64,000 nucleotides of DNA from Candidatus Eiseniibacteriota bacterium (GCA_016712505.1 JADJQY010000013.1:1-64000); one strand, 5' to 3'. Positions 42,595 through 51,089 are shown, numbered from the stretch's first letter. Notes: generated by a model from the sequence alone, not told the origin. Numbers and translations: made by a program.

Positions 42595-44289
42595 TCAGTC
42601 GAGGTTCGGCGCGAACGAACGCAGGAATCGCAGCCAGCGTGGGAGTTGACGCGAGAGCTCGAGATAGCTGGTTTCGCGTGTCGATCCCTTGGCGCGAACC
42701 AGTCGGGCCAGGCGATTCCTCTCCTCGTTGGGCCAGGTCGACCAATCGGGGATCATTGCCACCAGCGGAGCGAGGCGATGGAACGCCTCCTGCTCCGCCT
42801 GGCCGGATCGTGAGACCACGCGCAGACCGAGTCGTTTCCTCGCCTCACGCTCGGCCCAGACCGACGCGCGCTCGCGATCCCCGCCGAAGCGATCCGAGAT
42901 CCAGCGCGTGACCGCGAGGCCCAGAGCCCCCAGCGGATAGGGACCAGGTTCCTCGACCCCGGCCGGCGCCCAGAAGAGATCCTCGGTCACCAGTCGGCGC
43001 AGGGTGGAGATGCCGGCGCGGTAGGACGGATCTCGGAGCCGGCGCTCCCGCTCCCGATCGGCCGCGGATCGCACCTTCGGGTCGAGCGAGCGGAAGCCGA
43101 GCTTGTCGTAGAACCAGAAAGCGCCCGACTGGAGCCCTTCGTCGTTGCCGTAGCCGGCCTGCAGACGTGGGACCCAGAACCACTCCGCTCCATAGAGATG
43201 GTGGAAGGTTCGCATCATCTGCGCGTAGAGGAAGGCGTTCTCGCCCGCTCGATAGGTGTCGTAGACGTTGAGCCCGATCTCGCACACTCGTCCGATCACG
43301 CTGGAAAGGGCGTAGCCGATCGGGACACCGTTCTTCACCAGGAATTGTCCGTAGAGCCCCTCGACCAGCAGTCGGCGCGGCGGGCGCACCCCAAAGCAAT
43401 AGATCTCGAGTCCTCGCTCGAGCGGCACGCGGACGACATCGCGCTCTTCCGGGTGGCAGAGTGGGTAGAGTTCCCGGTTGCGCACCGACTGGGCCGACTT
43501 CATCCACCGGATGGCCGAGCGGGCCTCGGCCAGGTCGAGCCGCTCCACCGGCGGGAGCGGGCGCTTCATCTCGACCGCCAGGTCGAGTGCCTCCCGCTGC
43601 AGTGGCTCGCGGTGAAAGTGAATCTGCTTTCGCCGGCGGATCGAGGTGGTGCGCGCATCCTCGCCGCTGCCGATCGCCCAGCGGATCGGGAGGCGGAGGC
43701 GGTCGAAGAGAATCTCGCGCGCGTGCTCCGGGAGGCGGCTCGATTCGAGCATGCGGTAGAGAACCGCGAGGTCGCCGCGGTCCTGCGTGCTCCGCGCGGC
43801 CAGCATCCAGGTGTCGCCCTCGAGGCGATCGTCATCGATCCCCAGCACCTCGGACTGCGCCGCGCAGAGCGAGGCGAGCTCGAAGTAGCCGCTCGAGTCG
43901 TCGATCTCCTCCCAGTGAAGCTCGAGCGCGTCGGGATAGGTCGCGAGCAGCTCGCGCAGCATCGACCAGGAGTAGGTGTGGACGTTGTAGCTGCCCGGAA
44001 GGCCGGTGTCGCGGAACTCCTCCGCGCGGTCGCCGAGCGTGCGCACCCGGCCGGAGATGCGCCCCAGGGCACGTTCGACCCGGGCCAGCATCGCGGCGTC
44101 GTCGGGATAGGCACGCGCGAAGAGGAGCAGATCGTTGTAGCGAACCAACGCTTCCGGCTCGTCGATCGAGCTTCCTTCGATCCTCTGGATGAGCGCGTCC
44201 CGCTCGCTCCGCGCCGCCGCACCGTAGTGCGAGCGGAGCTGTTCCAGGCGTTCGATCGGATCGGGTGGAACCGGCTTCGGATCGGGCAT
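42595..44289 (-). CDS. Uncharacterised protein with GNAT-like C-terminal region
   Basis: 564 residues from ATG 44289, four bases after the PHP gene stop. The first 280 residues are mostly helical and unfamiliar (ALVRYNDLLLFARAYPDDAA). The middle to C-terminal part has a GNAT-like look: RLLVEGLYGQFLVKNGVPIG, ALSSVIGRVCEIGLNVYDTY, then NDEGLQSGAFWFYDKLGFRS, the last being a motif I have seen in uncharacterised acetyltransferase-fold proteins. Acetyl-CoA binding is not proven. The tight coupling to the PHP-domain gene suggests they act together. Confidence 0.7.
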   Translation of the reverse strand: MPDPKPVPPDPIERLEQLRSHYGAAARSERDALIQRIEGSSIDEPEALVRYNDLLLFARAYPDDAAMLARVERALGRISGRVRTLGDRAEEFRDTGLPGSYNVHTYSWSMLRELLATYPDALELHWEEIDDSSGYFELASLCAAQSEVLGIDDDRLEGDTWMLAARSTQDRGDLAVLYRMLESSRLPEHAREILFDRLRLPIRWAIGSGEDARTTSIRRRKQIHFHREPLQREALDLAVEMKRPLPPVERLDLAEARSAIRWMKSAQSVRNRELYPLCHPEERDVVRVPLERGLEIYCFGVRPPRRLLVEGLYGQFLVKNGVPIGYALSSVIGRVCEIGLNVYDTYRAGENAFLYAQMMRTFHHLYGAEWFWVPRLQAGYGNDEGLQSGAFWFYDKLGFRSLDPKVRSAADRERERRLRDPSYRAGISTLRRLVTEDLFWAPAGVEEPGPYPLGALGLAVTRWISDRFGGDRERASVWAEREARKRLGLRVVSRSGQAEQEAFHRLAPLVAMIPDWSTWPNEERNRLARLVRAKGSTRETSYLELSRQLPRWLRFLRSFAPNLD

Positions 44290-44293
44290 CGGA

Positions 44294-45337
44294 CTAGTGG
44301 GCCAGAGCCTCGCTCGAGGAGAGTTCGCCCAGCGAAAGCTCGCCCAGCGTGTCGTCGCCCAGGCGGAGATCCATCCGTTCCTGCTGGCGGATGAACGCCC
44401 AGGCGGGTCCATGCGCCAGCACCTGCAGGCTGCGACAGAGGCTGCGCTGCAGACGTCCCGGCTTCATCACCCGCTCACTCCGGAGTGCGGCCGCGGCGAC
44501 GGCCCGCGCCCAGGGATTGGTGCGCAGGAAGGTGCGCTTCATGCGAAACGCCTCCTGGCCGGCGAAGACGAGATCGATCACGTGCTTCACCTCGTCCATG
44601 AAGTCGGCGAAGGTCGCGTTGCACGGCACCGCTACCGAGGTCCCGTTCTGCAGATTCCCGAGGAACTCTTCCACCGTACTCCCGGGTGCCATGGCGTACG
44701 CCTTGGCCACCTGTCCGGTGTGCGAATCGGAGGTCGCAACCAGGTGCTTGCCGTAGTGGGCGGCCAGCGTGGCGGTGCGATGGTTCAGCTGGGGAATCCG
44801 GCCGGCGTTCAGTTCGATCACCGGGAAACGCGCGATGAGCGAGCTGACCGTCTCCAACTTGGGACGCTCCCCGCGTTCGAACCAGAAGGGGTGGTTGTAC
44901 GCGTGGTAGAGACGGTGGTCGACGCAGTAGGCGAGAAACGCGTCGAGCGACTTTCTCCGGCGGGCCAGGTCGAGAAACTGCGCTTCATCCAGGCCGAGCA
45001 CGTTGACATGAATGGTGTGACCCACTGCACGATCCTTCACCTTGATCTCCGAGCCGCGGATGATCGGAATGGGTAGCTCGGTGCCGTACTCGGCCGCGAG
45101 TTCTCGCTCCAGTGCGAGGATTCCCTTCATCGTGTCGTGATCGGTGAGGGCGAAGAAGCCCATCCCCTTGCGGATCGCCTTCTCGTACAGCGCGCGGGGG
45201 GACAGGTCGGGCAGATTCAGCACATCGTAGGAATAGTGCGAGTGCAGATGGAGGTCGGCCTTCTTGTAGACCAACTCCGGCCGATAGCGCACCCCCTGGA
45301 TCGGGGCTTGGATGAGCTGCAAAGCCTGTGGAGGCAT
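44294..45337 (-). CDS. PHP-domain metal-dependent phosphoesterase-like protein
   Basis: 347 residues from ATG 45337. The PHP metal-binding motifs are in order: DLHLHSHYSYD (about 28-38), LTDHDTMKG (about 64-72), IRGSEIKVKD, HAYNHPFW, and TSDSHTGQVA. These supply up to nine ligands for three metals, as in trinuclear PHP phosphatases. A C-terminal helical tail from about 255 is rich in Arg. It probably hydrolyses a phosphorylated small molecule or nucleotide in the cytosol. It is the first gene of a two-gene operon with the 564-residue protein downstream. Confidence 0.83.
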   Translation of the reverse strand: MPPQALQLIQAPIQGVRYRPELVYKKADLHLHSHYSYDVLNLPDLSPRALYEKAIRKGMGFFALTDHDTMKGILALERELAAEYGTELPIPIIRGSEIKVKDRAVGHTIHVNVLGLDEAQFLDLARRRKSLDAFLAYCVDHRLYHAYNHPFWFERGERPKLETVSSLIARFPVIELNAGRIPQLNHRTATLAAHYGKHLVATSDSHTGQVAKAYAMAPGSTVEEFLGNLQNGTSVAVPCNATFADFMDEVKHVIDLVFAGQEAFRMKRTFLRTNPWARAVAAAALRSERVMKPGRLQRSLCRSLQVLAHGPAWAFIRQQERMDLRLGDDTLGELSLGELSSSEALAH

Positions 45338-45494
45338 GAGACTGACGGAACCGCCTTTCCGTGCTCGGCTCGACTTCGGCGCAACGAACGGCGCAGTCTA
45401 ACAGAATCCGAGATCGGCCTCCGCGCAGGTTTCTATAGAACCTCGTTCAGATACCCAACTCTTTATGATAATGACGGTTGCAGGAGGTGCGACG

Positions 45495-45986
45495 ATGCCC
45501 GAAACGCTCCCCGGTCGGCGAGCCCGGCTGACCCAGAGAGTCCGCCCCGCGATCCCCTGGTTGCCCCTGGTCGGGTTGATCCCGTCGTTTTTGCTCGCCT
45601 CGTGGTCGCTCACCCAGCCCTGGGCGAAGGGCCGGGCGTTTCTGGTCTGGGGGATCTCGCGGTCCCCCGGGGCGACCCTGCTCGTGATCGTAACTCTGCT
45701 TGCCATGGTCGGTTCGAGCGTCGCGGTTGCAACCCGCGGGCGGCGTCACGGGCCGGCCGCGCTCCTGCACCTGTTCACCGGTGTGGTGATGGTCGCCGTC
45801 GCGCTCGCCGCCTTCCGGATGATCGAAGGCACGGAGGTGAAGCTGCTCGGCGTCGTCCCCCTGGCCACGATCGGCGCCGGACGCGGGCTCAAGGCCTTCC
45901 TGCTCGCCTCGCTCCTGGTCCTGCTCCTCGGGGTGATCGAGGCGATCGTGGCCTTCCGGCGACGGGAGCCGCCCGTCGCCGGGTAG
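45495..45986 (+). CDS. Polytopic membrane protein of unknown function
   Basis: 163 residues from ATG 45495 with CAGGAGG upstream. Four transmembrane helices are predicted at about 17-40, 58-78, 88-108 and 128-150, with Arg-rich loops inside. No family motif is recognised. It is divergent from the PHP operon across a 157-base gap containing an AT-rich TTTATGATAATG stretch that could be a -10 region. The stop is 14 bases from the convergent aldo/keto reductase gene. Confidence 0.7.
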   Translation: MPETLPGRRARLTQRVRPAIPWLPLVGLIPSFLLASWSLTQPWAKGRAFLVWGISRSPGATLLVIVTLLAMVGSSVAVATRGRRHGPAALLHLFTGVVMVAVALAAFRMIEGTEVKLLGVVPLATIGAGRGLKAFLLASLLVLLLGVIEAIVAFRRREPPVAG

Positions 45987-46000
45987 TCAGCGAGAGCCAG

Positions 46001-46993
46001 CTAGAGTGCGCTCGTGCCGGGCGGCACCAGCCGATCGATCTCGGCCAGGGTCGCAGCGTCGAGGGTGAGATCGAGCGCCCGGATGTTTCCCTCCAGCTGT
46101 TCCATGGTGCGCGGGCCGATGATCGACGAGGTCACGCCCGGGTGGACCAGGCTCCAGGCCACGGCCAGCTCGGCCAGCGGCACGTTGCGGCTCGCGGCCA
46201 GCTTGACCAGCTCTTCCACGATCTCGAGCCTCCGGACGAAGCGCGGATTGTTGATGTCTCCGACCCAGCCGGACGCGCGCGGACTGTCGAGCGGGTTCTG
46301 CCCTCCGAGACGGTACTTCCCGGTCAGCCAGCCCCCCTCCAGCGGACTCCAGACGATGTTGGCCAGCCCGAACCGGAGTGACATGGGGAAGATCTCCGCC
46401 TCCATGGTGCGGCGCAGGATGCTGTAGGGCGGCTGGAAGCAGACGAACCGCTCGAAGCGGCTCCGCTCGCTCAGCCAGAAGGTCTCGACGATCTCCCAGG
46501 CCGGCAGCCGCCGCTGCCCCTCGGTGTCGTAGTGATTGGACGAACAGCCGAGGTACCGCACCTTTCCCTGGCGAACCAGGTCGGTCAGTGCGCCGAGGGT
46601 CTCCTCCCACGGGGTCGTCGGATCGGGCCGATGGATCTGGTAGAGATCGATCGCCTCCACCTTGAGCCGCCTGAGGCTGGCCTCGCACTGTTCCAGGATC
46701 GCCTTCCGGGAGAGACCACGCTGGTTCGGCCCCGGGCCCATCGCCCCCCATGCCTTGGTCGCCAGGACCACCTGCTCGCGCTTCCCCGCGATCGCCTTGG
46801 CCACGATCTCCTCCGACTCTCCCTCGGAGTAGACGTTCGCCGTGTCGATGAAGTTGATCCCGGCGTCGAGCGCGCGGTGGATGATGCGGATCGACTCGTC
46901 GTGATCCGGATTTCCCCAGCGCCCGAACATCATCGCCCCCAGGCACAGAGGGGACACCTTGAGCCCCGTTCCGCCCAACCTCCGGTACTGCAT
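46001..46993 (-). CDS. Aldo/keto reductase
   Basis: 330 residues from ATG 46993 with AAAGGAGA upstream. Typical AKR motifs: RRLGGTGLKVSPLCLGAMMFG, FIDTANVYSEGESEEIVAKA (catalytic Asp and Tyr), VLATKAWG (catalytic Lys), LYQIHRPD (catalytic His) and SSIIGPRTMEQLE near the cofactor. It is an NADPH-dependent cytosolic reductase of the AKR YghZ/Tas-like group. The substrate is unknown. It lies downstream of the metal ABC permease on the same strand but 98 bases away, so co-transcription is uncertain. Confidence 0.92.
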   Translation of the reverse strand: MQYRRLGGTGLKVSPLCLGAMMFGRWGNPDHDESIRIIHRALDAGINFIDTANVYSEGESEEIVAKAIAGKREQVVLATKAWGAMGPGPNQRGLSRKAILEQCEASLRRLKVEAIDLYQIHRPDPTTPWEETLGALTDLVRQGKVRYLGCSSNHYDTEGQRRLPAWEIVETFWLSERSRFERFVCFQPPYSILRRTMEAEIFPMSLRFGLANIVWSPLEGGWLTGKYRLGGQNPLDSPRASGWVGDINNPRFVRRLEIVEELVKLAASRNVPLAELAVAWSLVHPGVTSSIIGPRTMEQLEGNIRALDLTLDAATLAEIDRLVPPGTSAL

Positions 46994-47091
46994 CAGAGTC
47001 TCCTTTTCCGCCTTGCGTCGTCGGCCCCTGCCTCCGCTCGGTCCCGGCCCCGGGCAGATCCTACATCCACTGCCGGAAGATCCGCTCGGGA

Positions 47092-47922
47092 CTATGTGGC
47101 CCGTGCCGCCGCTCGGCGCCCGGCGAGAAGGTAGACCAGGACGAGGGTCAGGCCGAAGAGGGTGACGATGGTGGGGCCGGTCGGGAGGTCGAAGCGGTAC
47201 GACACCACGGAGCCCAGGATGGAGACGATCACGCCCGAGCCCCAACCGATCAGGAGGCGGCTCCGGAGCGAGGTGGCGAGGAGCGAACCGATCACGGCCG
47301 GCACGACCAGCAAGGCAAAGACCATGAGGACGCCGGCGACCTGGACCGAGCTGGTCACCGCGGCCGCAACCGTGGCGTAGAAGAAGAAGTCCCACCCCCG
47401 GACCCGCATCCCCGAAGCGTAGGCCCGCTGGGGATCGAACGACACCGCCCCGAACTGTCGGCGAAACGCCCAGTGCAACAGCCCGAGGAGTGCGTAGAGG
47501 GCGGCCGTCTTCCACACCCGGTCCCAGGGGACCCAGAGGATCTGACCGAGGAGAAGGGTCTCGGTCTCCTCCGCTCCGTGCGGAGTGCGCGAGAGGAAGA
47601 GGGTCATGGCGGAGGCGGCCACCGCGTAGGTGATCCCGATGTACGCCTCCTGGGGAACGCGTTCCTTCTGGTGCCGCGTGGCCGCGATGAGGGCGGCGCC
47701 GAGGAGCGCCGCCCCGGCCCCGGCGAGGTAGGCGCCGAGGCCGCCGATCTCGGCCCCGAGCACGAGAGCGACCGCGGTTCCGAGCGCGGCGACCTGGGCG
47801 AGGGCGATGTCGACGAAGATCACCCCGCGCGAGACGACGTGCAGCCCGAGGTAGGCGTGGATGCCGACCAGTACGATCGCCATCACCGTGGGCGCGGCCA
47901 TGATGGAGAGGAAGTCGTGCAC
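47092..47922 (-). CDS. Metal ABC transporter permease (ABC-3 family)
   Basis: 276 residues. GTG 47922 has AGAAGGG eight bases upstream. Seven to eight transmembrane helices, including VVSRGVIFVDIALAQVAALG and AYIGITYAVAASAMTLFLSR, mark the ZnuB/TroC/MntB family that imports Zn2+ or Mn2+. It is 19 bases downstream of the substrate-binding protein gene on the same strand. A conspicuous gap is that no ATP-binding subunit gene is adjacent, so it must borrow an ATPase encoded elsewhere. Metal specificity cannot be read from the permease. Confidence 0.88.
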   Translation of the reverse strand: MHDFLSIMAAPTVMAIVLVGIHAYLGLHVVSRGVIFVDIALAQVAALGTAVALVLGAEIGGLGAYLAGAGAALLGAALIAATRHQKERVPQEAYIGITYAVAASAMTLFLSRTPHGAEETETLLLGQILWVPWDRVWKTAALYALLGLLHWAFRRQFGAVSFDPQRAYASGMRVRGWDFFFYATVAAAVTSSVQVAGVLMVFALLVVPAVIGSLLATSLRSRLLIGWGSGVIVSILGSVVSYRFDLPTGPTIVTLFGLTLVLVYLLAGRRAAARAT

Positions 47923-47941
47923 GAGGGATCCCTTCTCTCGG

Positions 47942-48889
47942 TCAATGACTCGGCGGGGCGGCGGCGACCAGGGCGTTGAGCGCCTCCTCGAAGAGGTCTT
48001 CGTAGCGCGGAACCTGCGCGGTCGCTCCCACCTGCGTGGCGAGCACGCGAATCTCCGCGCCCGCCTCGGCGGCCACTCCCTCGGCGGCCTTCCGGTCGTT
48101 GTAAGGTGCGAGGAGGATCGTTCCAACTGACTCCCGCTCCATGGTCGAGACGAGGTCGAGCAGATGGCGCGGCGTGGGCGGGATGCCGGCCCGGTCCTCC
48201 ACATAGCCGACCAGGCGAAGTCCGAGCCAGTCGCCGAAGTACTCCCACTCCTTGTGGAAGGCCACGAACGCCTGGCCGCGAAGCCCGGCGGCGCGCGTCT
48301 CCCACGCGACGATCCGATCGCCAAGTCTGCGCGCGTAGGCTGCGCGGTTCGCTTCGTAGACGGATGCGTGTCCGGGATCGATCTTGGCCAGCGAGCGCGA
48401 GATCGCCGCTGCGATCGCCACGCCGTTTCGGGGATCGAGATCGAGGTGGGGATTGCCCTGGGGATGGACGTCACCGAGCGAGCGATCGACCGGCCCGCCT
48501 GGAACCTCGAGGATGCGCGGCACGGCGCTCGCGGCGTCGAGGAAGCCGGCGGAACCGGGGCGTACCGCAGGATTGCGGGCCGAGTCGATCAGGAGCGGCA
48601 ACCACCCGGACTCGAGTTCGAGGCCGTTGGCGATCAGCAGGTCGGCGTCGCGAAGCCGTCGGGCGTAGGATGGGCGGGCCTGCACGTAGTGAGGGTCCTG
48701 ATATCCGGCCGCGATCGCCTCGACCTCGACCCACTCTCCACCGACCTCCGAGGCGATGGAAGCGAGGTTGGGCAGCGTGGTCACGATCTGGACCTTGGCC
48801 TCGGCGTGGCCCAGGACCAGGCCGAGCAGCAGTAGACACGCGGACCAGGGCGCGCGCAGCAGGCGCGCGCCCGTCTTGGATCGGGACAT
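47942..48889 (-). CDS. ZnuA-type metal-binding protein of an ABC transporter
   Basis: 315 residues from ATG 48889 with TAGGAGGCAC upstream. A signal peptide precedes KVQIVTTLPNLASIASEVGG. Metal ligands fit cluster A-I proteins: His in QDPHYVQARPS, His in NPHLDLDP, His in AFHKEWEYFGDWLGL, and an acidic residue in LLAPYNDRKA. There is no long His-rich loop as in E. coli ZnuA, only DVHPQGNPH. It captures Zn2+ or Mn2+ in the periplasm for the permease downstream. The porin-like gene precedes it by only 8 bases. Confidence 0.88.
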   Translation of the reverse strand: MSRSKTGARLLRAPWSACLLLLGLVLGHAEAKVQIVTTLPNLASIASEVGGEWVEVEAIAAGYQDPHYVQARPSYARRLRDADLLIANGLELESGWLPLLIDSARNPAVRPGSAGFLDAASAVPRILEVPGGPVDRSLGDVHPQGNPHLDLDPRNGVAIAAAISRSLAKIDPGHASVYEANRAAYARRLGDRIVAWETRAAGLRGQAFVAFHKEWEYFGDWLGLRLVGYVEDRAGIPPTPRHLLDLVSTMERESVGTILLAPYNDRKAAEGVAAEAGAEIRVLATQVGATAQVPRYEDLFEEALNALVAAAPPSH

Positions 48890-48897
48890 CGTGCCTC

Positions 48898-50085
48898 CTA
48901 GTAGCGGTGCGCCGGGTGGGAACCGATGGTGAAGTTGAGTTGAAGATTGGCCGTCCAGTCGTCCTCGATCTCCGGGGCGCTCCAGTCGCGGTGCCGGACT
49001 TCGAGGCGGAGGAGGCTGAACTCGCTCGGCACGAACGCCACCTGGGCCCGGGTTTCCTGGATGTCGAAGTCCTCTCCCTCGGCCAGGCTCTCCCGGAAGA
49101 GCGCGTAGCCTCCGCTCAGCCAGACGCGACGAAGCGCCTTCCAGCGGAGGAGCGAGTAGGCACCGAGCTGGTCGTTTCGATCCTGGTCGAACCGACCCGA
49201 GATCAGCTCGCTCTGCCAGATCAGGGCGCGCCCGCCCGTCTGGGTGAGATCCTGCCACTTGAGGGTCAGATCGCCGCCCACGTAGGTCGCGATTTCGGGA
49301 TCCTCCGTATCGACCCGCGACGCCAGTCCGAAGACCGGCGCGAGGTCGGCGACGTTCCGATCCAGGCGGAGAGAACGCTGTTCGGCATCCTCGGCCCCCG
49401 CCGGGCCACTGAGGAGTGATCCTCCGATTTCGATCGTGGCGCTTGTCCCCAGGTCGAGCAATGAGGAGAGCCGACCACCGGTGGCGAGCCGGTCTTCCTC
49501 CGCGTCCATGATCTCCGCGGAACCGTCTCCGGCGTAGCCTTGCAGCTCGAGATAGATGCTGGTCGGGAGCAGGTAGGAAGCAACCACCGCAACGTCGTTG
49601 GCCCCTTCCGGGCCAAGCAGCCCGGCCGTGCCGATCGGCGCACTCACCCAGGGGAAGGCGTGGGTGTGCAACTCGTTGTGCTTGCCGAAGGGGAGTTTCA
49701 GCTGGCCGAACTTCAAACCGGCACCGGAGGGAAGCGACGTCACCCAGGCATACCCCTCCTCCAATCCGGTCCCTTCCTCGGGGCTCAGCGTGACGGTGGC
49801 GAATGCCTGGAAGTACGGATCGACGACGGAGGAGAGCACGACCTCAGCCTCCTGAAATGCGAGACCGTCCTTCGTTCCGCCTTCCGGATCGGAGACCGGA
49901 TTGTCGGACCAGGTGCCGAGGAAGAGTGCATTGAAGCTGATGGCGGGGTTGAGGGCATTGCTCACTCCCAGGGCGGACCTGGTTCCACCTTCCTGGGCCA
50001 GAGCGGGAGTGGTCACGGGGTTCAGGACGCGAAGCAACGCGACCGCGGCACACGCCGCGACGCGCGCGCCAAGAGTGGTGCTCAT
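48898..50085 (-). CDS. Outer-membrane porin-like protein of the metal-uptake group
   Basis: 395 residues from ATG 50085, AGGAGA upstream. A signal peptide ends near ALAQ (about 31). The rest is a beta-barrel with alternating strands (PYFQAFATVTLSPE, LKFGQLKLPFGKHNE, SIYLELQGYAG, LLRLEVRHRDW) ending in a region resembling phosphate-selective porin folds, with HTHAFPW as a His-containing stretch. Its position eight bases before the metal-binding protein suggests it brings the metal across the outer membrane. I do not know a named family. Confidence 0.72.
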   Translation of the reverse strand: MSTTLGARVAACAAVALLRVLNPVTTPALAQEGGTRSALGVSNALNPAISFNALFLGTWSDNPVSDPEGGTKDGLAFQEAEVVLSSVVDPYFQAFATVTLSPEEGTGLEEGYAWVTSLPSGAGLKFGQLKLPFGKHNELHTHAFPWVSAPIGTAGLLGPEGANDVAVVASYLLPTSIYLELQGYAGDGSAEIMDAEEDRLATGGRLSSLLDLGTSATIEIGGSLLSGPAGAEDAEQRSLRLDRNVADLAPVFGLASRVDTEDPEIATYVGGDLTLKWQDLTQTGGRALIWQSELISGRFDQDRNDQLGAYSLLRWKALRRVWLSGGYALFRESLAEGEDFDIQETRAQVAFVPSEFSLLRLEVRHRDWSAPEIEDDWTANLQLNFTIGSHPAHRY

Positions 50086-50143
50086 CGAAGATTCTCCTGT
50101 TCGAACGAAAGCTCGCGGTCCGCACGCGCCTCGCGCGGACGAC

Positions 50144-50476
50144 TCAGGTGCTCTCGCAAACAGGAGGAGGCGCCCGGGCTTCTCGCGCGCGATCCTGGCA
50201 CTGCATCGGAGCGGCTATCGCTCCCGATTCAGCCGCGGTCTCTGTTGCGCGGGGCGGGGCGAACTGGATCGGGTCGTCGTGGAGCGCCCCCTCCGCGTGG
50301 TGCGTGACCTGGCAGAGGAGGCAGGAGTGGGTGCTCTGATCGTGTCCCTGGTCGTCGTCGCAGCCATGCAGATGGTGCGCGAGATCCGCGGGAGCGAAAG
50401 CCAGGATCGACAGCGTGAGGATCCAGGCCAGTGCCAAGCACAGCCCGCGGCGGCCGAATACTGTCTGTCGATCCAT
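50144..50476 (-). CDS. Small His/Cys-rich exported protein
   Basis: 110 residues from ATG 50476. A hydrophobic signal or anchor (LCLALAWILTLSILAF) is followed by a compact cluster of possible metal ligands: HHLHGCDDDQGHDQSTHSCL, then LCQVTHHAEG. The tail is Ala/Pro-rich. Such sequences suggest periplasmic binding of zinc or copper-like metals. It is the first gene of the leftward group with the porin, binding protein and permease. The divergent gene is a PerR/Fur-type regulator. Length and composition make it easy to miss; the family resemblance to DUF2946-like proteins is weak. Confidence 0.65.
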   Translation of the reverse strand: MDRQTVFGRRGLCLALAWILTLSILAFAPADLAHHLHGCDDDQGHDQSTHSCLLCQVTHHAEGALHDDPIQFAPPRATETAAESGAIAAPMQCQDRAREARAPPPVCEST

Positions 50477-50587
50477 ACGCGTGCCCCACGGGTGAGCCCG
50501 ACCCTCGAGACTCGGACGGGCGCAGTGTCGCAGAGGGGAGTCGGGGGGACAACTGGATGAAAATGAACTCTCAAGAGAAGAGAGATG

Positions 50588-50616
50588 TTGACGATATACA
50601 GTGTTAGACGTAGTCT
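50588..50616 (+). promoter_or_regulatory. Candidate promoter of the PerR-type gene
   Basis: TTGACG (50588-50593) and TAGTCT (50611-50616) are separated by 17 bases. The -10 overlaps the PerR-like box, and the start codon is only 7 bases after it, so the transcript would be nearly leaderless. No Shine-Dalgarno sequence is present. Confidence 0.45.
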
Positions 50617-50618
50617 AA
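50604..50618. promoter_or_regulatory. PerR-like operator 1
   Basis: TTAGA-CGTAG-TCTAA is a dyad with perfect 5-base arms (the complete TTAGAC-GTA-GTCTAA is palindromic), ending four bases before the start codon of the Fur-family gene. It matches the NTAGA-N5-TCTAA form of the two boxes before the peroxiredoxin gene, implying autoregulation. Confidence 0.7.
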
Positions 50619-50622
50619 AGCC

Positions 50623-51024
50623 ATGAACGAAGCTGTCGTGACAATCCTCCAGGGGAACGGGATCCAACCTTCGGCCCAGCGGGTCGCGGTGGGAGAGTAT
50701 GTCCTCCGGACCGAGGATCATCCATCCGCCGATCAGGTGTGGGCCGCGGTTCGCGAGCGGTTCCCCATGATCTCGCGCGCGACGGTTTACAACACCCTTA
50801 ACTTGTTCGTGGAAAAGAAGTTGCTGCGTGAGCTGATTCTGGCGGAGGGGCGGATCGTGTTCGATCCCAACCTCGGTCCGCACCATCACTTCATCGACGA
50901 GGAGTCCGGGGCGATTCTGGATGTTCCCTGGGACGCGGTCTCGGTGGATCGGGTCGAAACCCTGCCCGGCATGGACGTTCGGGAGTACCAGGTGGTGATG
51001 CGGGGACGTCGGCGGGCGCACTAG
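50623..51024 (+). CDS. perR: Fur-family regulator, probably PerR
   Basis: 133 residues. The N-terminal winged helix (QRVAVGEYVLRTEDHPSADQ, ISRATVYNTLNLF) is typical Fur/PerR. The regulatory metal site is suggested by FDPNLGPHHHF and the following Asp. The paired CxxC motifs that hold the structural zinc in PerR and Zur are absent; EESGAILDV replaces the CxxCG segment. The two genes after it encode a peroxiredoxin and Dps, and matching operator dyads lie before it and before ahpC, so a peroxide-sensing PerR role is favoured over Zur or Fur. The metal and the sensing residue remain to be shown. Confidence 0.82.
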   Translation: MNEAVVTILQGNGIQPSAQRVAVGEYVLRTEDHPSADQVWAAVRERFPMISRATVYNTLNLFVEKKLLRELILAEGRIVFDPNLGPHHHFIDEESGAILDVPWDAVSVDRVETLPGMDVREYQVVMRGRRRAH

Positions 51025-51046
51025 GCGATGTTTTTTTAATGAATAG

Positions 51047-51061
51047 CTAGACTGAATCTAA
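51047..51061. promoter_or_regulatory. PerR-like operator 2
   Basis: CTAGA-CTGAA-TCTAA, one mismatch from the TTAGA-N5-TCTAA dyad. It starts 23 bases after the regulator stop and 43 before the peroxiredoxin start. Confidence 0.6.
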
Positions 51062-51063
51062 CC

Positions 51064-51078
51064 CTAGAAAAATTCTAA
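51064..51078. promoter_or_regulatory. PerR-like operator 3
   Basis: CTAGA-AAAAT-TCTAA, again one mismatch from the dyad and AT-rich in the centre as in B. subtilis PerR boxes. It lies 17 bases after operator 2 and abuts the ribosome site GGAGG of the peroxiredoxin gene. Confidence 0.62.
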
Positions 51079-51089
51079 TGGAGGTGTGC

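Noticed and set aside
50604..51078. Zur boxes controlling the metal-uptake genes
   Set aside because: The dyads fit PerR form, and all three are placed on the perR and ahpC side. No copy lies before the 50476 start.
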